DNA of 64,000 bases from Paucimonas lemoignei (GTDB taxonomy: Bacteria; Pseudomonadota; Gammaproteobacteria; Pseudomonadales; Pseudomonadaceae): contig LS483371.1 in assembly GCA_900475325.1 (NCBI GenBank), positions 3,100,001 to 3,164,000 on the forward strand. The letters run 5' to 3'. This document shows, one piece after another, positions 1 to 8,024 of this stretch (position 1 is its first letter; every line of letters starts with the position of its first letter). Under the pieces are notes generated by a model that saw only the letters and a list, made by a program, of their open reading frames with translations, was not told where the DNA came from and made no database searches. The translations under genes were made by a program, and so were the position numbers.

Positions 1-450
1 CACCCAGAAAGTGAATGCAGGGGGGTTGGCCAACAGAATGACCAGGGCCAGCATCTGCGCCGCTGTCTTCCATTTGCCAAGGTTGGACACAGCCACTTGC
101 GCCCGCGCACCCAGCTCCGCCATCCATTCGCGCAGCGCTGAAATGACGATTTCGCGACCGATGATCACGGCCGCCGCCAACGTCAGCCAGATGTTGGCGT
201 GGGCCTGCACCAGCAAGACCAGTGCAACCGCAACCATCAGTTTGTCGGCCACCGGGTCGAGAAAGGCGCCAAACGGCGTGCTTTGCTCGAGCCGACGGGC
301 GAGATACCCATCCAGCCAATCGGTCGCCGCTGCAAAAGCGAACACCGTACTGGCCGCCATATAGCTCCAGTGATACGGCAAGTAGAACAGCAGAATGAAG
401 ATCGGAATCAGTAGGACACGTAGAACGGTGATCAGATTAGGGATATTCAT
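1..450 (-). CDS. pgsA: Phosphatidylglycerophosphate synthase PgsA (3' end outside window)
   Basis: CDP-diacylglycerol-glycerol-3-phosphate 3-phosphatidyltransferase, an inner-membrane enzyme committing CDP-diacylglycerol to phosphatidylglycerol synthesis. The reverse strand from ATG 450 reads [18 protein letters not shown], and later shows the CDP-alcohol phosphotransferase signature (DGYLARR, then [11 protein letters not shown], with its spaced Asp residues) and hydrophobic helices. 150 codons are visible; the C-terminus lies left of position 1. It starts 33 nt after the uvrC stop, so it is probably the last gene of gacA-uvrC-pgsA, the usual Pseudomonas order. Family call is certain; only completeness is unknown. 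Confidence 0.96.
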   Translation of the reverse strand, partial: MNIPNLITVLRVLLIPIFILLFYLPYHWSYMAASTVFAFAAATDWLDGYLARRLEQSTPFGAFLDPVADKLMVAVALVLLVQAHANIWLTLAAAVIIGREIVISALREWMAELGARAQVAVSNLGKWKTAAQMLALVILLANPPAFTFWV

Positions 451-482
451 CGGCACAACTTGCTACGAGGTGAGCGGGCATT

Positions 483-2306
483 CTACTCGCTGTGCAGGTT
501 TGCATAAATCGACTCTGCAAGCTTTTTGCTGATTCCGGGTGCTTTTGCAATTTCTTCGATGCTGGCGCGGGCCAATTCCTGCAATCCGCCGAAGTGTTTG
601 AGCAAGTCCCGACGCCTTGTCGGCCCTACGCCTGCGACCCCTTCAAGGGTAGAAGTGCGACGGGTTTTGCCACGCCGGGCCCGGTGTCCGGTAATGGCAA
701 AACGGTGGGCCTCATCCCGGATCTGTTGAATAAGGTGCAACGCCGGAGAATCTCCCGGCAAAGTGAACTCGTGGGCCGCGTCATTCAGGTACAGGGTTTC
801 GAAACCCGCCTTGCGTGTCGCGCCCTTTGCCACCCCGAGCAAAATCAGATCAGGAACGGCCAGTTCGTTGAGCACGTCACGGGCCATGGACAATTGGCCC
901 TTGCCGCCATCAACGAGCAGAATGTCGGGCAACTTGCCCTCCCCGTCCTTGAGCTTGCTGAAACGTCGGGTCAACGCCTGATGCATCGCCGCGTAGTCAT
1001 CGCCAGCGGTGACGCCTTCAATGTTGTAGCGACGATAGTCGGCTTTGATCGGACCCTCCGGGCCGAACACCACGCAGGAAGCCACCGTCGCCTCGCCGCT
1101 GGAGTGGCTGATGTCGTAGCACTCAAGCCGCAGCGGCGGCTCATCCAGGTTCAGCACCTGCGCCAGCGCATCGAAGCGCGCGGCCACATGTTGTCGATTC
1201 GCCAACCGGGCTGCCAATGCCTGCTCGGCATTGGTTACTGCCATCTGCTGCCAGCGCGCACGAGTACCGCGCACCCGATGGCTGATCACCAGTTCGCGAC
1301 CCCGTGACTCCTCGATGGCGTCGATCAAGGTCGGAAAGTCTTCATGCAGCACATTCACGATCACTTCGCCGGGCAGCTCACGGTCCACACCGCCCAGGAA
1401 GTACTGCGACAGAAAGGCCGACATCACTTCGCCAACCTCCTCCTCGATGCCCACCTGCGGGAAGAAGTTCTTGCTGCCCAGCACTCGCCCGCCCCGCACA
1501 CTGATCAAATGCACACAGGCACCACCCGGGTTGACGAATGCCGCCACCACATCCACATCACCGGTGCCGCCGTCCATGCTTTGCTGGTCCTGGACGCGGC
1601 GCAGCAAGGCGATCTGGTCGCGCAACTCGGCGGCCCGCTCAAAGTCCAGGCTCATGGCGGCCTTTTCCATGGAGGCATTCAATTCGTCGGTCAGCGTGTT
1701 GCTGCGCCCTTCGAGGAACATCACCGAGTGACGCACATCTTCGGCATACACCTCTGGCTCGACCAGGCCGACGCAAGGCCCTTTGCAGCGCTTGATCTGG
1801 TATTGCAGGCAGGGCCGAGTGCGGTTCTTGTAGTAGCTGTCCTCGCACTGGCGAACCAGAAACGTTTTCTGCATCAGGCTCAGGCTTTCCCGAACCGCCC
1901 CGGCACTGGGGTAAGGACCGAAGTAGCGCCCTTTGGCTTTCTTGGCGCCCCGGTGAATGCTCAACCGCGGGAAGTTGCCGTCCGAGAGATACACGTAAGG
2001 GTAGGATTTATCATCGCGCAGCAGGATGTTGTAGGGCGGACGCCATTCCTTGATCAGCGTCTGCTCAAGCAGCAGGGCCTCGGTCTCGTTGGCGGTAATG
2101 GTGGTTTCGATCTGCGCGATACGCGCCACCAAGGCACTGGTCTTGGGGGCGTGACCGGTCTTGCGAAAGTAGCTCGCCAGACGGTTTTTCAGATTTTTGG
2201 CTTTGCCCACGTAAAGCAGGCGCGCCTCGGTATCGAACATTCGATACACGCCAGGGCGGCCGCTACAGGTTGCAAGAAAGGCACTGGGGTCAAACGGTTG
2301 GTTCAT
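483..2306 (-). CDS. uvrC: Excinuclease ABC subunit C
   Basis: UvrC makes both incisions around a DNA lesion after loading by UvrA/UvrB. The 607-residue product has the normal length. In order it shows the N-terminal GIY-YIG nuclease ([18 protein letters not shown], about residues 15-95), the UVR motif near 200-235 ([13 protein letters not shown]), the RNase H-like endonuclease region ([22 protein letters not shown]) and a C-terminal helix-hairpin-helix ([16 protein letters not shown]). I chose the ATG at 2306 (MNQPFD), 1 nt after the gacA stop. An in-frame ATG at 2321 would overlap gacA and add five residues. Translation is probably coupled to gacA. Confidence 0.97.
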   Translation of the reverse strand: MNQPFDPSAFLATCSGRPGVYRMFDTEARLLYVGKAKNLKNRLASYFRKTGHAPKTSALVARIAQIETTITANETEALLLEQTLIKEWRPPYNILLRDDKSYPYVYLSDGNFPRLSIHRGAKKAKGRYFGPYPSAGAVRESLSLMQKTFLVRQCEDSYYKNRTRPCLQYQIKRCKGPCVGLVEPEVYAEDVRHSVMFLEGRSNTLTDELNASMEKAAMSLDFERAAELRDQIALLRRVQDQQSMDGGTGDVDVVAAFVNPGGACVHLISVRGGRVLGSKNFFPQVGIEEEVGEVMSAFLSQYFLGGVDRELPGEVIVNVLHEDFPTLIDAIEESRGRELVISHRVRGTRARWQQMAVTNAEQALAARLANRQHVAARFDALAQVLNLDEPPLRLECYDISHSSGEATVASCVVFGPEGPIKADYRRYNIEGVTAGDDYAAMHQALTRRFSKLKDGEGKLPDILLVDGGKGQLSMARDVLNELAVPDLILLGVAKGATRKAGFETLYLNDAAHEFTLPGDSPALHLIQQIRDEAHRFAITGHRARRGKTRRTSTLEGVAGVGPTRRRDLLKHFGGLQELARASIEEIAKAPGISKKLAESIYANLHSE

Positions 2307-2307
2307 T

Positions 2308-2952
2308 TCAGGCGCTGGCATCGACCATGCCGTGACGTACCGCTAACAAAGCCAGCTCGACATCACTGCCGATCGAAAGCTTTTCAAAGATACGGTAACG
2401 GTAGGTATTAACGGTTTTAGGGGACAGGCACAGCTTATCGGAAATGGTCTGGACTTTCTGGCAGCCGACGATCATCAAGGCGATCTGTATCTCGCGTTCC
2501 GACAGCAGGTCAAACGGTGAGTTGTTCACCTGTGGCTGGAAAGACTTCAATGCCAATTGCTGAGCGATCTGCGGGCTGATGTAACGTTGGCCGGCAAACA
2601 CCAGGCGAATGGCCTGAACCATCTCGGCAAGCCCGGCACCTTTGGTCATATAACCTGCAGCGCCGGCCTGCAGCAGGCGCGTCGGGAACGGGTCTTCTTC
2701 ACAGACGGTCACCGCCACCACTTTTATTTCCGGATGGCTGCGCAACATTTTACGTGTGGCTTCGAGGCCGCCGATGCCTGGCATCTTGACGTCCATCAGG
2801 ACCACATCGGGCTTCAATTCACGGGCTTTCTTCAGAGACTCTTCACCCGAGTCAGCCTGACCCACAACCTGCAGGCCGTCTATATCGGCCAACATACGGG
2901 TGATGCCTGTCCGAACAAGATCATGGTCATCGACTACTAGCACCTTAATCAA
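2308..2952 (-). CDS. gacA: Response regulator GacA
   Basis: FixJ/NarL-type response regulator of the GacS/GacA system, which controls secondary metabolism and the Rsm small RNAs in pseudomonads. The receiver domain starts [15 protein letters not shown]; the phosphoacceptor is the Asp in [10 protein letters not shown] (about residue 54), with Thr and Lys switch residues in VAVTVCEE and MTKGAG. The C-terminal LuxR-type helix-turn-helix includes [11 protein letters not shown] and [13 protein letters not shown]. The start is TTG 2952: GAGGTG lies 5 nt upstream and the resulting 214 residues match the usual GacA length. An ATG 24 nt further upstream lacks this support. Confidence 0.97.
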   Translation of the reverse strand: MIKVLVVDDHDLVRTGITRMLADIDGLQVVGQADSGEESLKKARELKPDVVLMDVKMPGIGGLEATRKMLRSHPEIKVVAVTVCEEDPFPTRLLQAGAAGYMTKGAGLAEMVQAIRLVFAGQRYISPQIAQQLALKSFQPQVNNSPFDLLSEREIQIALMIVGCQKVQTISDKLCLSPKTVNTYRYRIFEKLSIGSDVELALLAVRHGMVDASA

Positions 2953-2996
2953 GCGGACACCTCGCGTAACGGTCATAACGAATGCTGGTCACCATA

Positions 2997-3042
2997 GCAA
3001 AAACAGAGAGCCGGACCTAGCGCCATGCAAGGTCTGGCTCTC
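2997..3042 (-). terminator. Rho-independent terminator of the XRE regulator gene
   Basis: A 13-bp stem (3006-3018 with 3030-3042, one G-T wobble) is followed on the minus strand by TGTTTTTGC at about 2997-3004. It lies between the stop of the upstream minus-strand regulator gene and gacA, so it should insulate gacA from it. Confidence 0.8.
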
Positions 3043-3087
3043 ATTAAGCGTAAAGCAGCTCCAATCGGGGCCGCCGCCTGGCTCATT

Positions 3088-3456
3088 TCAGCTGTCTTCG
3101 CGGCTATCGGGTTTTGATTTGATTGAATAGGAGGCGGACAACTCGGCCATGGTCATGGTCAGCCGTTTGATCGCGTCCTGATCTTCTTTATGCAGGGTTC
3201 TGTAGCTGCCCAGCACCTTCTCCTCGGAGGTGCTGAGATTGTCCACGGGGACGGGAGTAGGTTTTCCGGTCAGGACATACAGAATGTCCACGCCCTTTGC
3301 CGCCACAGCGGCCAGGTAATCGGCTTTTGGCGCACGATCCCCGCTTTCGTACTTTCCTTGAGCATTAGCCTCAACACCGCCGATTTCGCCGAAAGCTCGC
3401 TGAGACAAGCCCAAGCGTTCTCTTTCTTTTCTTAGTCGGGCACCAATTCCACTCAT
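3088..3456 (-). CDS. XRE/Cro-CI family repressor-like protein (phage-derived)
   Basis: A 122-residue DNA-binding protein with an N-terminal helix-turn-helix of the lambda repressor class (LRKERERLGLSQRAFGEIGG, then QGKYESGDRAPKADYLAAVA, about residues 6-60) and an uncharacterised C-terminal helical tail. Start chosen at ATG 3456, which has AGGA about 12 nt upstream; an ATG four codons earlier abuts that AGGA and is less likely. It is divergent from the small gene at 3539. This arrangement resembles the repressor/regulator pair of Mu-like phages such as BcepMu, but no other phage gene is present. Target operators are probably in the 82-nt divergent gap. Confidence 0.8.
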   Translation of the reverse strand: MSGIGARLRKERERLGLSQRAFGEIGGVEANAQGKYESGDRAPKADYLAAVAAKGVDILYVLTGKPTPVPVDNLSTSEEKVLGSYRTLHKEDQDAIKRLTMTMAELSASYSIKSKPDSREDS

Positions 3457-3538
3457 TTGAATGCACATTCCTGTTGACCCCATCCTTACGAATGGTAGAA
3501 TCGAGATAAAATTAAACTGATTTGAACGGTTTTGAACT
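3457..3538. promoter_or_regulatory. Divergent regulatory gap with two TTTGAAC direct repeats
   Basis: The only space between the divergent regulator genes. It is AT-rich near 3505-3535 and carries TTTGAAC twice (3521-3527 and 3531-3537), one helical turn apart, ending next to the ATG of the right-hand gene. I infer an operator overlapping the start of that gene. No Shine-Dalgarno sequence is visible for the right-hand gene, so occupancy here could block both transcription and initiation. Confidence 0.4.
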
Positions 3539-3778
3539 ATGCCCGGAATACGCACCGCTGCACAAGCCAAGGCGTGGCTTGAACAACAAGGCAAATCTGT
3601 TCAAGAGTTTGCTCGTGAGAACAGCGTTGACCCGGCGACTACTTATCAAGTATTGGCGGGTCGCAAAAAAGGCCGACGCGGCGAATCCCACAAGGTTGCG
3701 GTGCTTTTAGGTATGAAGATTGGCATCATTCCCGAGGCTCCCGCAACGCAGGGCGCGCCGCCCGCTGAACAGGATTGA
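3539..3778 (+). CDS. Small DNA-binding protein, BcepMu gp16-like
   Basis: A 79-residue protein with the pattern AKAWLEQQGKSVQEFAREN, then TTYQVLAGRKKGRRGESHKV and VLLGMKIG. This strongly recalls the BcepMu gp16 family of phage-associated helix-turn-helix proteins, found next to the repressor in Mu-like phages. The last 15 residues are Ala/Pro-rich and look like an unstructured tail. No good ribosome site precedes the ATG. Probably one half of a domesticated phage genetic switch with the divergent XRE gene. Family recognition is from memory; DNA binding is inferred. Confidence 0.75.
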   Translation: MPGIRTAAQAKAWLEQQGKSVQEFARENSVDPATTYQVLAGRKKGRRGESHKVAVLLGMKIGIIPEAPATQGAPPAEQD

Positions 3779-3797
3779 TCAAGTGGCAGGCCTGATA

Positions 3798-3816
3798 ACG
3801 CGAATTGAATTCGCGT
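3798..3816. repeat. 19-nt palindrome ACGCGAATTGAATTCGCGT
   Basis: Two perfect 9-nt arms around a single central G, about 20 nt after the stop of the phage-like gene. No T-run follows, so it is not a standard terminator; it could be a protein site or an mRNA 3' end structure. Confidence 0.5.
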
Positions 3817-3922
3817 CATGTTAAAGCGTGGCATTACGCCGCTACCTGAACTTGATTGATATTACTTATTGAACAGTCAAGCCACGCTGAAGTAAGCTCG
3901 CCGAACTAAACGGAGAACTAGC

Positions 3923-4066
3923 ATGTTGCCATCTACTTCACAGCAATCGTTGCCGACCGACGCCAAGCGTCTGGTTGCGGGCAGTGCTGTGTCCGTAGCA
4001 GTGGGCAGTGCTGTCGCAAACCGTCATTTTTATTTTGGGTATTGGTATAGCCACTGGCGCGCCTGA
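3923..4066 (+). CDS. Putative aromatic leader peptide 1 of aroF
   Basis: A 47-codon ORF with a good ribosome site (GGAG 7 nt before ATG 3923). Near its C-terminus it reads RHFYFGYWYSHWRA, that is two Phe, three Tyr and two Trp within ten codons (about 4028-4060). The stop TGA is 50 nt before a strong intrinsic terminator, and the next long gene is DAHP synthase, the first step of aromatic amino acid synthesis. This is the layout of a transcription-attenuation leader peptide. The earlier part (VAGSAVSVAVGSAVA) is encoded partly by a 12-nt direct repeat (3979-3990, 4003-4014). Attenuation is inference. Confidence 0.7.
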   Translation: MLPSTSQQSLPTDAKRLVAGSAVSVAVGSAVANRHFYFGYWYSHWRA

Positions 4067-4116
4067 TACCCATCCGGCGCCCAGATCAACGGGACGCCAA
4101 CCAAGAGAATTCTCTA

Positions 4117-4153
4117 CCCCCGGTCGGCTCCCCGACCGGGGGTTTTGTTTTTT
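4117..4153 (+). terminator. Strong intrinsic terminator (attenuator candidate) upstream of aroF
   Basis: A perfect 11-bp GC-rich stem (4117-4127 with 4132-4142, 4-nt loop) is followed by TTTTGTTTTTT (4143-4153). It lies between leader ORF 1 and aroF, with no full gene in between, so it probably stops transcription before aroF unless relieved. The 5' arm segment 4121-4128 (CGGTCGGC) is also perfectly complementary to 3952-3959 inside leader ORF 1, a possible alternative pairing. Confidence 0.88.
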
Positions 4154-4213
4154 CGGGCTTTGTAAAACCGTTCCACACTCTGAATTTTTCTGATTGATCA
4201 CGAGGATGCACCC

Positions 4214-4354
4214 ATGACTTACCGCACTTATTACCGCTTCGACATCAGCTACGCCTGGCGATTTAGCACCCTCCGTTCGGGACCAGCAGCCGCCTCCGAC
4301 CGGTCACTGTCAGGTGGCAAAACCCTTACGCCCCATTGTCGAACACCCCAGTAG
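4214..4354 (+). CDS. Putative tyrosine/aromatic leader peptide 2 of aroF
   Basis: A second short ORF of 46 codons between the terminator and aroF, with AGGA 7 nt before ATG 4214. Its start reads MTYRTYYRFDISYAWRF: four Tyr, two Phe and one Trp in the first 17 codons. Its TAG stop (4352-4354) touches the base of the hairpin at 4354-4382, which in turn touches the aroF ribosome site. The aromatic bias, ribosome site and position all support a regulatory leader; the mechanism (second attenuator or translational coupling) is not resolved. Confidence 0.62.
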   Translation: MTYRTYYRFDISYAWRFSTLRSGPAAASDRSLSGGKTLTPHCRTPQ

Positions 4355-4382
4355 GGCTGGGCGGGACACCCCCCGCCAGCCC
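4354..4382 (+). promoter_or_regulatory. GC-rich hairpin abutting the aroF ribosome binding site
   Basis: GGGCTGG (4354-4360) pairs with CCAGCCC (4376-4382), and CGGG (4362-4365) with CCCG (4372-4375), with one bulged G. No T-run follows, so it is not an intrinsic terminator. AGGA for aroF starts at 4383, directly after the stem. A ribosome ending leader ORF 2 would cover the 5' arm and open the stem, suggesting translational control. Confidence 0.6.
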
Positions 4383-4396
4383 AGGAAGCGAACATC

Positions 4397-5479
4397 ATGA
4401 ATTCATCCGTCGCCGTAAAACCCTCCGACCTGTCCCACAGCCGTCTCACCGCACTCGACGCCCGCCCGGCACCTCAACGCCTGCCCAGCAGCCTTGAACT
4501 CAAAGCCCGGTTACCCCTCAGCACCGCCTTGAGCGCGCAAGTCGCCGCCCACCGACGTGCGGTGCGCGCCATTCTCGACGGCGAAGACTCCCGCCTCTTG
4601 CTGATCGTCGGCCCGTGCTCCCTTCATGATCCTCGCTCAGCCCTTGAATACGCCGAACGTCTTGCGGACCTGGCGGCACAGGTCAGTGATCAGCTGCTGT
4701 TGGTGATGCGCGCCTACGTTGAAAAGCCGCGAACCACCGTCGGCTGGAAAGGCATGGCCTACGACCCACAACTCGATGGCAGCGACGACATGGCCCAGGG
4801 CCTGTCCCTGTCACGGGGTCTGATGATTGAAATGTTGCGCCTGGGCTTGCCGGTTGCGACGGAAATCCTGCAACCCATGGCCGCCGGGTACTTCGATGAC
4901 GTGCTGAGCTGGGTTGCCATTGGCGCGCGCACGACCGAGTCGCAGATCCACCGAGAAATGGCCAGCGGCCTGCCGATGCCCGTGGGCTTCAAAAATGGCA
5001 CCGATGGCGGCGTCGCGGTCGCCAGCGATGCCATGCGTTCGGCTGCCCACAGTCATCGCCATTTCGGCACCGACCCTCAGGGGCACCCGGCGATTATCGA
5101 AACCCTGGGCAATCGCAACACCCATATAGTCTTGCGCGGCGGGCACAACGGCCCTAATTACGATCAGCACAGCGTGAGTCAGGTTCGAGCCGGTCTGGCC
5201 AAGCATCGGATTGCCGAGCGCATCATGGTCGATTGCAGTCACGCCAACAGCGGCAAAGACCCGCTTCGCCAGCCCCAGGTGTTCAGCGACGTGCTTGAGC
5301 AACGCCTGCGAGGCGACCATTCGTTGATTGGCATGATGCTGGAAAGCCACCTGTTTGAAGGGTGCCAAGCGATCAGCGATGACATGCGCTATGGGGTTTC
5401 AGTGACCGACGGTTGCCTGGGCTGGGAGGCGACTGAAGAACTGTTGCAAAGCGCAGTCCAGCGCCTGCGCTACAGATAA
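4397..5479 (+). CDS. aroF: 3-deoxy-7-phosphoheptulonate synthase, type I (DAHP synthase)
   Basis: Condenses phosphoenolpyruvate and erythrose 4-phosphate to DAHP, the entry to the shikimate pathway. The 360 residues match class I-alpha enzymes (AroF/G/H). Visible signatures: LLIVGPCSLHDP, RAYVEKPRTTVGWKG, GARTTESQIHREMASGL, VGFKNGTDGG, LRGGHNGPNY and VDCSHANSGKD, which carry substrate and metal ligands. Start at ATG 4397 with AGGA about 10 nt upstream. Expression is probably set by the leader region, whose Tyr/Phe/Trp codons fit control by aromatic amino acid supply. Which amino acid inhibits the enzyme cannot be read here; I use aroF for the tyrosine-type paralogue by inference. Confidence 0.93.
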   Translation: MNSSVAVKPSDLSHSRLTALDARPAPQRLPSSLELKARLPLSTALSAQVAAHRRAVRAILDGEDSRLLLIVGPCSLHDPRSALEYAERLADLAAQVSDQLLLVMRAYVEKPRTTVGWKGMAYDPQLDGSDDMAQGLSLSRGLMIEMLRLGLPVATEILQPMAAGYFDDVLSWVAIGARTTESQIHREMASGLPMPVGFKNGTDGGVAVASDAMRSAAHSHRHFGTDPQGHPAIIETLGNRNTHIVLRGGHNGPNYDQHSVSQVRAGLAKHRIAERIMVDCSHANSGKDPLRQPQVFSDVLEQRLRGDHSLIGMMLESHLFEGCQAISDDMRYGVSVTDGCLGWEATEELLQSAVQRLRYR

Positions 5480-5541
5480 GCGATTGGCACAGGCTCAGAA
5501 AAGAGACAGCGCCGGGGGCGTTTCAGGCCTGGCGCGTGACG

Positions 5542-5601
5542 CCTACCCGGAACTTTTATCGCAAATGCTTCCCTTAATCCGGTAGGCTCTTTCTTTTTTT
5601 T
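5542..5601 (+). terminator. Terminator-like hairpin after aroF
   Basis: CCTACCCGGA (5542-5551) pairs with TCCGGTAGG (5578-5586) with one bulge and a 26-nt loop, followed by a T-rich tract (TTTCTTTTTTTT, about 5590-5601). Probably ends aroF transcription. The long loop makes it weaker than the attenuator. Confidence 0.55.
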
Positions 5602-5618
5602 CACAGGAGTAATTCCAA

Positions 5619-5900
5619 ATGCCTAAAGCCACTGCCCGCCACATCCTTGTTTCCAGCGAAGAAAAGTGCAACGAACTCAAGGCTCAGATCGAAGGCGGTG
5701 CTGATTTTGCTGAAGTCGCGAAATCCAACTCCAGCTGCCCTTCCAGCCGCCAGGGCGGTGATCTGGGCTCGTTCGGCCCAGGCCAGATGGTCAAGGAATT
5801 CGACACCGTCGTGTTCAGCGCACCTGTCAATGTCGTCCAGGGCCCGGTGAAAACCCAGTTCGGTTACCACCTGCTGGAAGTGACCAGCCGCCAGGATTGA
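5619..5900 (+). CDS. ppiC: Parvulin-type peptidyl-prolyl isomerase (PpiC)
   Basis: A single-domain 93-residue rotamase that accelerates cis/trans isomerisation of peptidyl-prolyl bonds. Key parvulin blocks: ARHILVSSEEKCNELK, FAEVAKSNSSCPSSRQGGDL, GSFGPGQMVKEFD and KTQFGYHLLEV with the active-site Phe and His. No signal peptide, so cytosolic. AGGAG lies 9 nt before the ATG. A monocistronic unit between terminators. A paralogue sharing this plan is at 18041. Confidence 0.95.
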   Translation: MPKATARHILVSSEEKCNELKAQIEGGADFAEVAKSNSSCPSSRQGGDLGSFGPGQMVKEFDTVVFSAPVNVVQGPVKTQFGYHLLEVTSRQD

Positions 5901-5921
5901 TTCCTCGCTGTTGATTGCCTG

Positions 5922-5954
5922 AACGGCCCGCTGAGAAGCGGGCCGTTTTTGTTT
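5922..5954 (+). terminator. Rho-independent terminator of ppiC
   Basis: Perfect 10-bp stem AACGGCCCGC/GCGGGCCGTT (5922-5931, 5938-5947), 6-nt loop, followed by TTTGTTTG. Confidence 0.93.
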
Positions 5955-6155
5955 GTGCCGCCCAACGCACCAATGACAGATTCATCCTACCCGCCTTCAA
6001 TGCATCATCCAGTTACAAAGGCCGCCGCTATCCGGTAACGTGCAGCTACGTGAGAACGGCATATGAGAATCGCCGCGCCGTGTAACGTCGGACTTTTCTT
6101 CGATCAAGCCCTTAACCCTGATATTCGCCTGCGGACATCAGTCAGGATTCGTGTA

Positions 6156-8024
6156 ATGCGTTTTGCTTCTCTTTCGCTGATCGCTGTCGTGCTGGTGCTG
6201 GGTTCAGGCCCGCAATATTCATTCGCTGCCGGGCAACACGCGCTCACGGTCTATGGCGAAGCTCCACGCTACCCTGCCGATTTCGAGCACTTCGACTACG
6301 TCAATCCCGACGCCCCGAAGGCGGGGAGCATGCGTCGATCCGCCCAGGAAATCGGTCAGTTCGATCACCTGCTGCCCTATATCGATAAAGGCACCGGCGT
6401 CTCACAGATCAACGGCATGCTCTATTCACCGCTAGCCGTTCGTTCACTGGATGAGCCGTACACCGTTTATGGTCTAGTGGCGCAGAAGATGGAGCGTGGC
6501 GCAGATGGCCTGTCGCTGCGGTTTTACCTCAACCCCAAGGCGCGCTTCGCCGATGGGTCGCCGATTACTGCCCAGGACGTACGCTACACCTACGACTTGC
6601 TCATGACCCAGGGCAGCCTCTCGTACCGCACCGAGTTTCAGGACGTCAAAGGCGTGGAAGTCGAATCGCCGACCCAGGTGCGCTTTGACTTCAAGAGCAG
6701 TGAAAGCCGCACCCTGCCCCTGGACCTTGCCTCCATGCCTGTTTTCCCCGAGCACTGGTGGAAAGCCCGAGACTTTGCCGCTGGCGGCGGCTTCGAAGCG
6801 CCACTGGGTAGCGGCCCGTATCGAGTCGCCAAGGTTGATCCGGGACGCAGCATTACCTTTGCCCGCAATCCAGACTGGTGGGCCAGGGATTTGCCTGTCA
6901 GTCGTGGCCTCTACAACTTCGACACCTTCAGCGTCGAGTATTTTGGCGACACCGACGTCGCCCGCCAGGTACTCAAGGGCGGTGCTTATGACTACAACCG
7001 CGAATACTCGGCCACCGCCTATTCCATCCTGTATGACAGCCCGGCACTGACTGATGGCCTGTTGCAGAAGGCCCATCTGGCCAAGGGCGCCGTCCAGAGT
7101 TCACAAGGTTTCGTGTTCAACCTGGACCGGCCGATGTTTCAGGATCGCCGGGTGCGTCAGGCGCTGGCCATGCTCTGGGATTTCGAATGGACCAACCGGC
7201 AGATGATGCGCAACATGTACATCCGCCAGAACAGTTACTTTTCCAATTCGAGCCTCGCGGCCTCCGAGCTGCCCACCGCTGCGGAGCTTAAAATCCTTGA
7301 GCCGCTACGCGACAAGGTTCCGCCCGAAGTCTTCGACAGCGTCTTCCATACCCCTAAAACTGACGGCACGGGCTTCATCCGTGACAAGCAGCTTCAGGCC
7401 CTGGCGTTGCTTCAGGCAGCAGGCTGGAAACCCGAGGGTGATCATTTGGTCAACGCCCAGGGCGAGCCGCTGAACTTCACCTTTCTCAATGCCCAGGCGG
7501 GTTTCGAAAAGATTCTGCTGCCGTATAAACGCAACCTTGCGCAAATCGGCGTGGGCTTCGACATCCGCCGCATTGATTCGGCCCAGTACCTGAACCGGGT
7601 TATGGCCCGGGATTACGACATGATCGTCACCGGCTACCCCGTATCGACCTCCCCCGGCATGGAGCTGTACAACAACTTCGGCTCCAAGGGCGCCCGTGAC
7701 CCCGGCTCGAGCAACTACATGGTGCTGCAGGATCCTGCCGTGGATGCGCTGATTGGCGGGCTGGTCGCGGCCGACCAGAAGTCCACCATGGTGGATTACG
7801 CCCACTGCCTGGACCGGGTGCTGCAGTGGGGCTTTTACTGGATCCCCAACTATTACCCGCCCGGCTCCTCAACCGTCTGGTGGAACCGGTTTGGCATCCC
7901 CAAGGTGCAGGCCAGCAATGCCGAGGCCATCGAAACCTGGTGGGAGATAAGCCCCGTGCCGCTGACCAACGAGCAATTCGCTGCCAAACGCGGCGCCTCG
8001 GCCATCGCTTCGGAGATGAAGTAA
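6156..8024 (+). CDS. yejA: Extracellular solute-binding protein of a Yej-type peptide importer
   Basis: Periplasmic SBP_bac_5-class binding protein for oligopeptides (in E. coli the Yej system also imports microcin C). The 622 residues include an N-terminal signal peptide (MRFASLSLIAVVLVLGSG, cleavage likely after SFA) and family blocks such as FEHFDYVNPDAPKAG and LGSGPYRVAKVDPGRSI. Start chosen at ATG 6156, with AGGA 8 nt upstream and a proper signal peptide; an ATG at 6063 would add a 31-residue non-signal extension. First gene of yejABEF, its TAA directly touching the yejB ATG. Confidence 0.93.
   Translation: MRFASLSLIAVVLVLGSGPQYSFAAGQHALTVYGEAPRYPADFEHFDYVNPDAPKAGSMRRSAQEIGQFDHLLPYIDKGTGVSQINGMLYSPLAVRSLDEPYTVYGLVAQKMERGADGLSLRFYLNPKARFADGSPITAQDVRYTYDLLMTQGSLSYRTEFQDVKGVEVESPTQVRFDFKSSESRTLPLDLASMPVFPEHWWKARDFAAGGGFEAPLGSGPYRVAKVDPGRSITFARNPDWWARDLPVSRGLYNFDTFSVEYFGDTDVARQVLKGGAYDYNREYSATAYSILYDSPALTDGLLQKAHLAKGAVQSSQGFVFNLDRPMFQDRRVRQALAMLWDFEWTNRQMMRNMYIRQNSYFSNSSLAASELPTAAELKILEPLRDKVPPEVFDSVFHTPKTDGTGFIRDKQLQALALLQAAGWKPEGDHLVNAQGEPLNFTFLNAQAGFEKILLPYKRNLAQIGVGFDIRRIDSAQYLNRVMARDYDMIVTGYPVSTSPGMELYNNFGSKGARDPGSSNYMVLQDPAVDALIGGLVAADQKSTMVDYAHCLDRVLQWGFYWIPNYYPPGSSTVWWNRFGIPKVQASNAEAIETWWEISPVPLTNEQFAAKRGASAIASEMK

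Noticed and set aside
11..414. Plus-strand frames over pgsA
   Set aside because: Antisense to the clear CDP-alcohol phosphotransferase frame on the minus strand.
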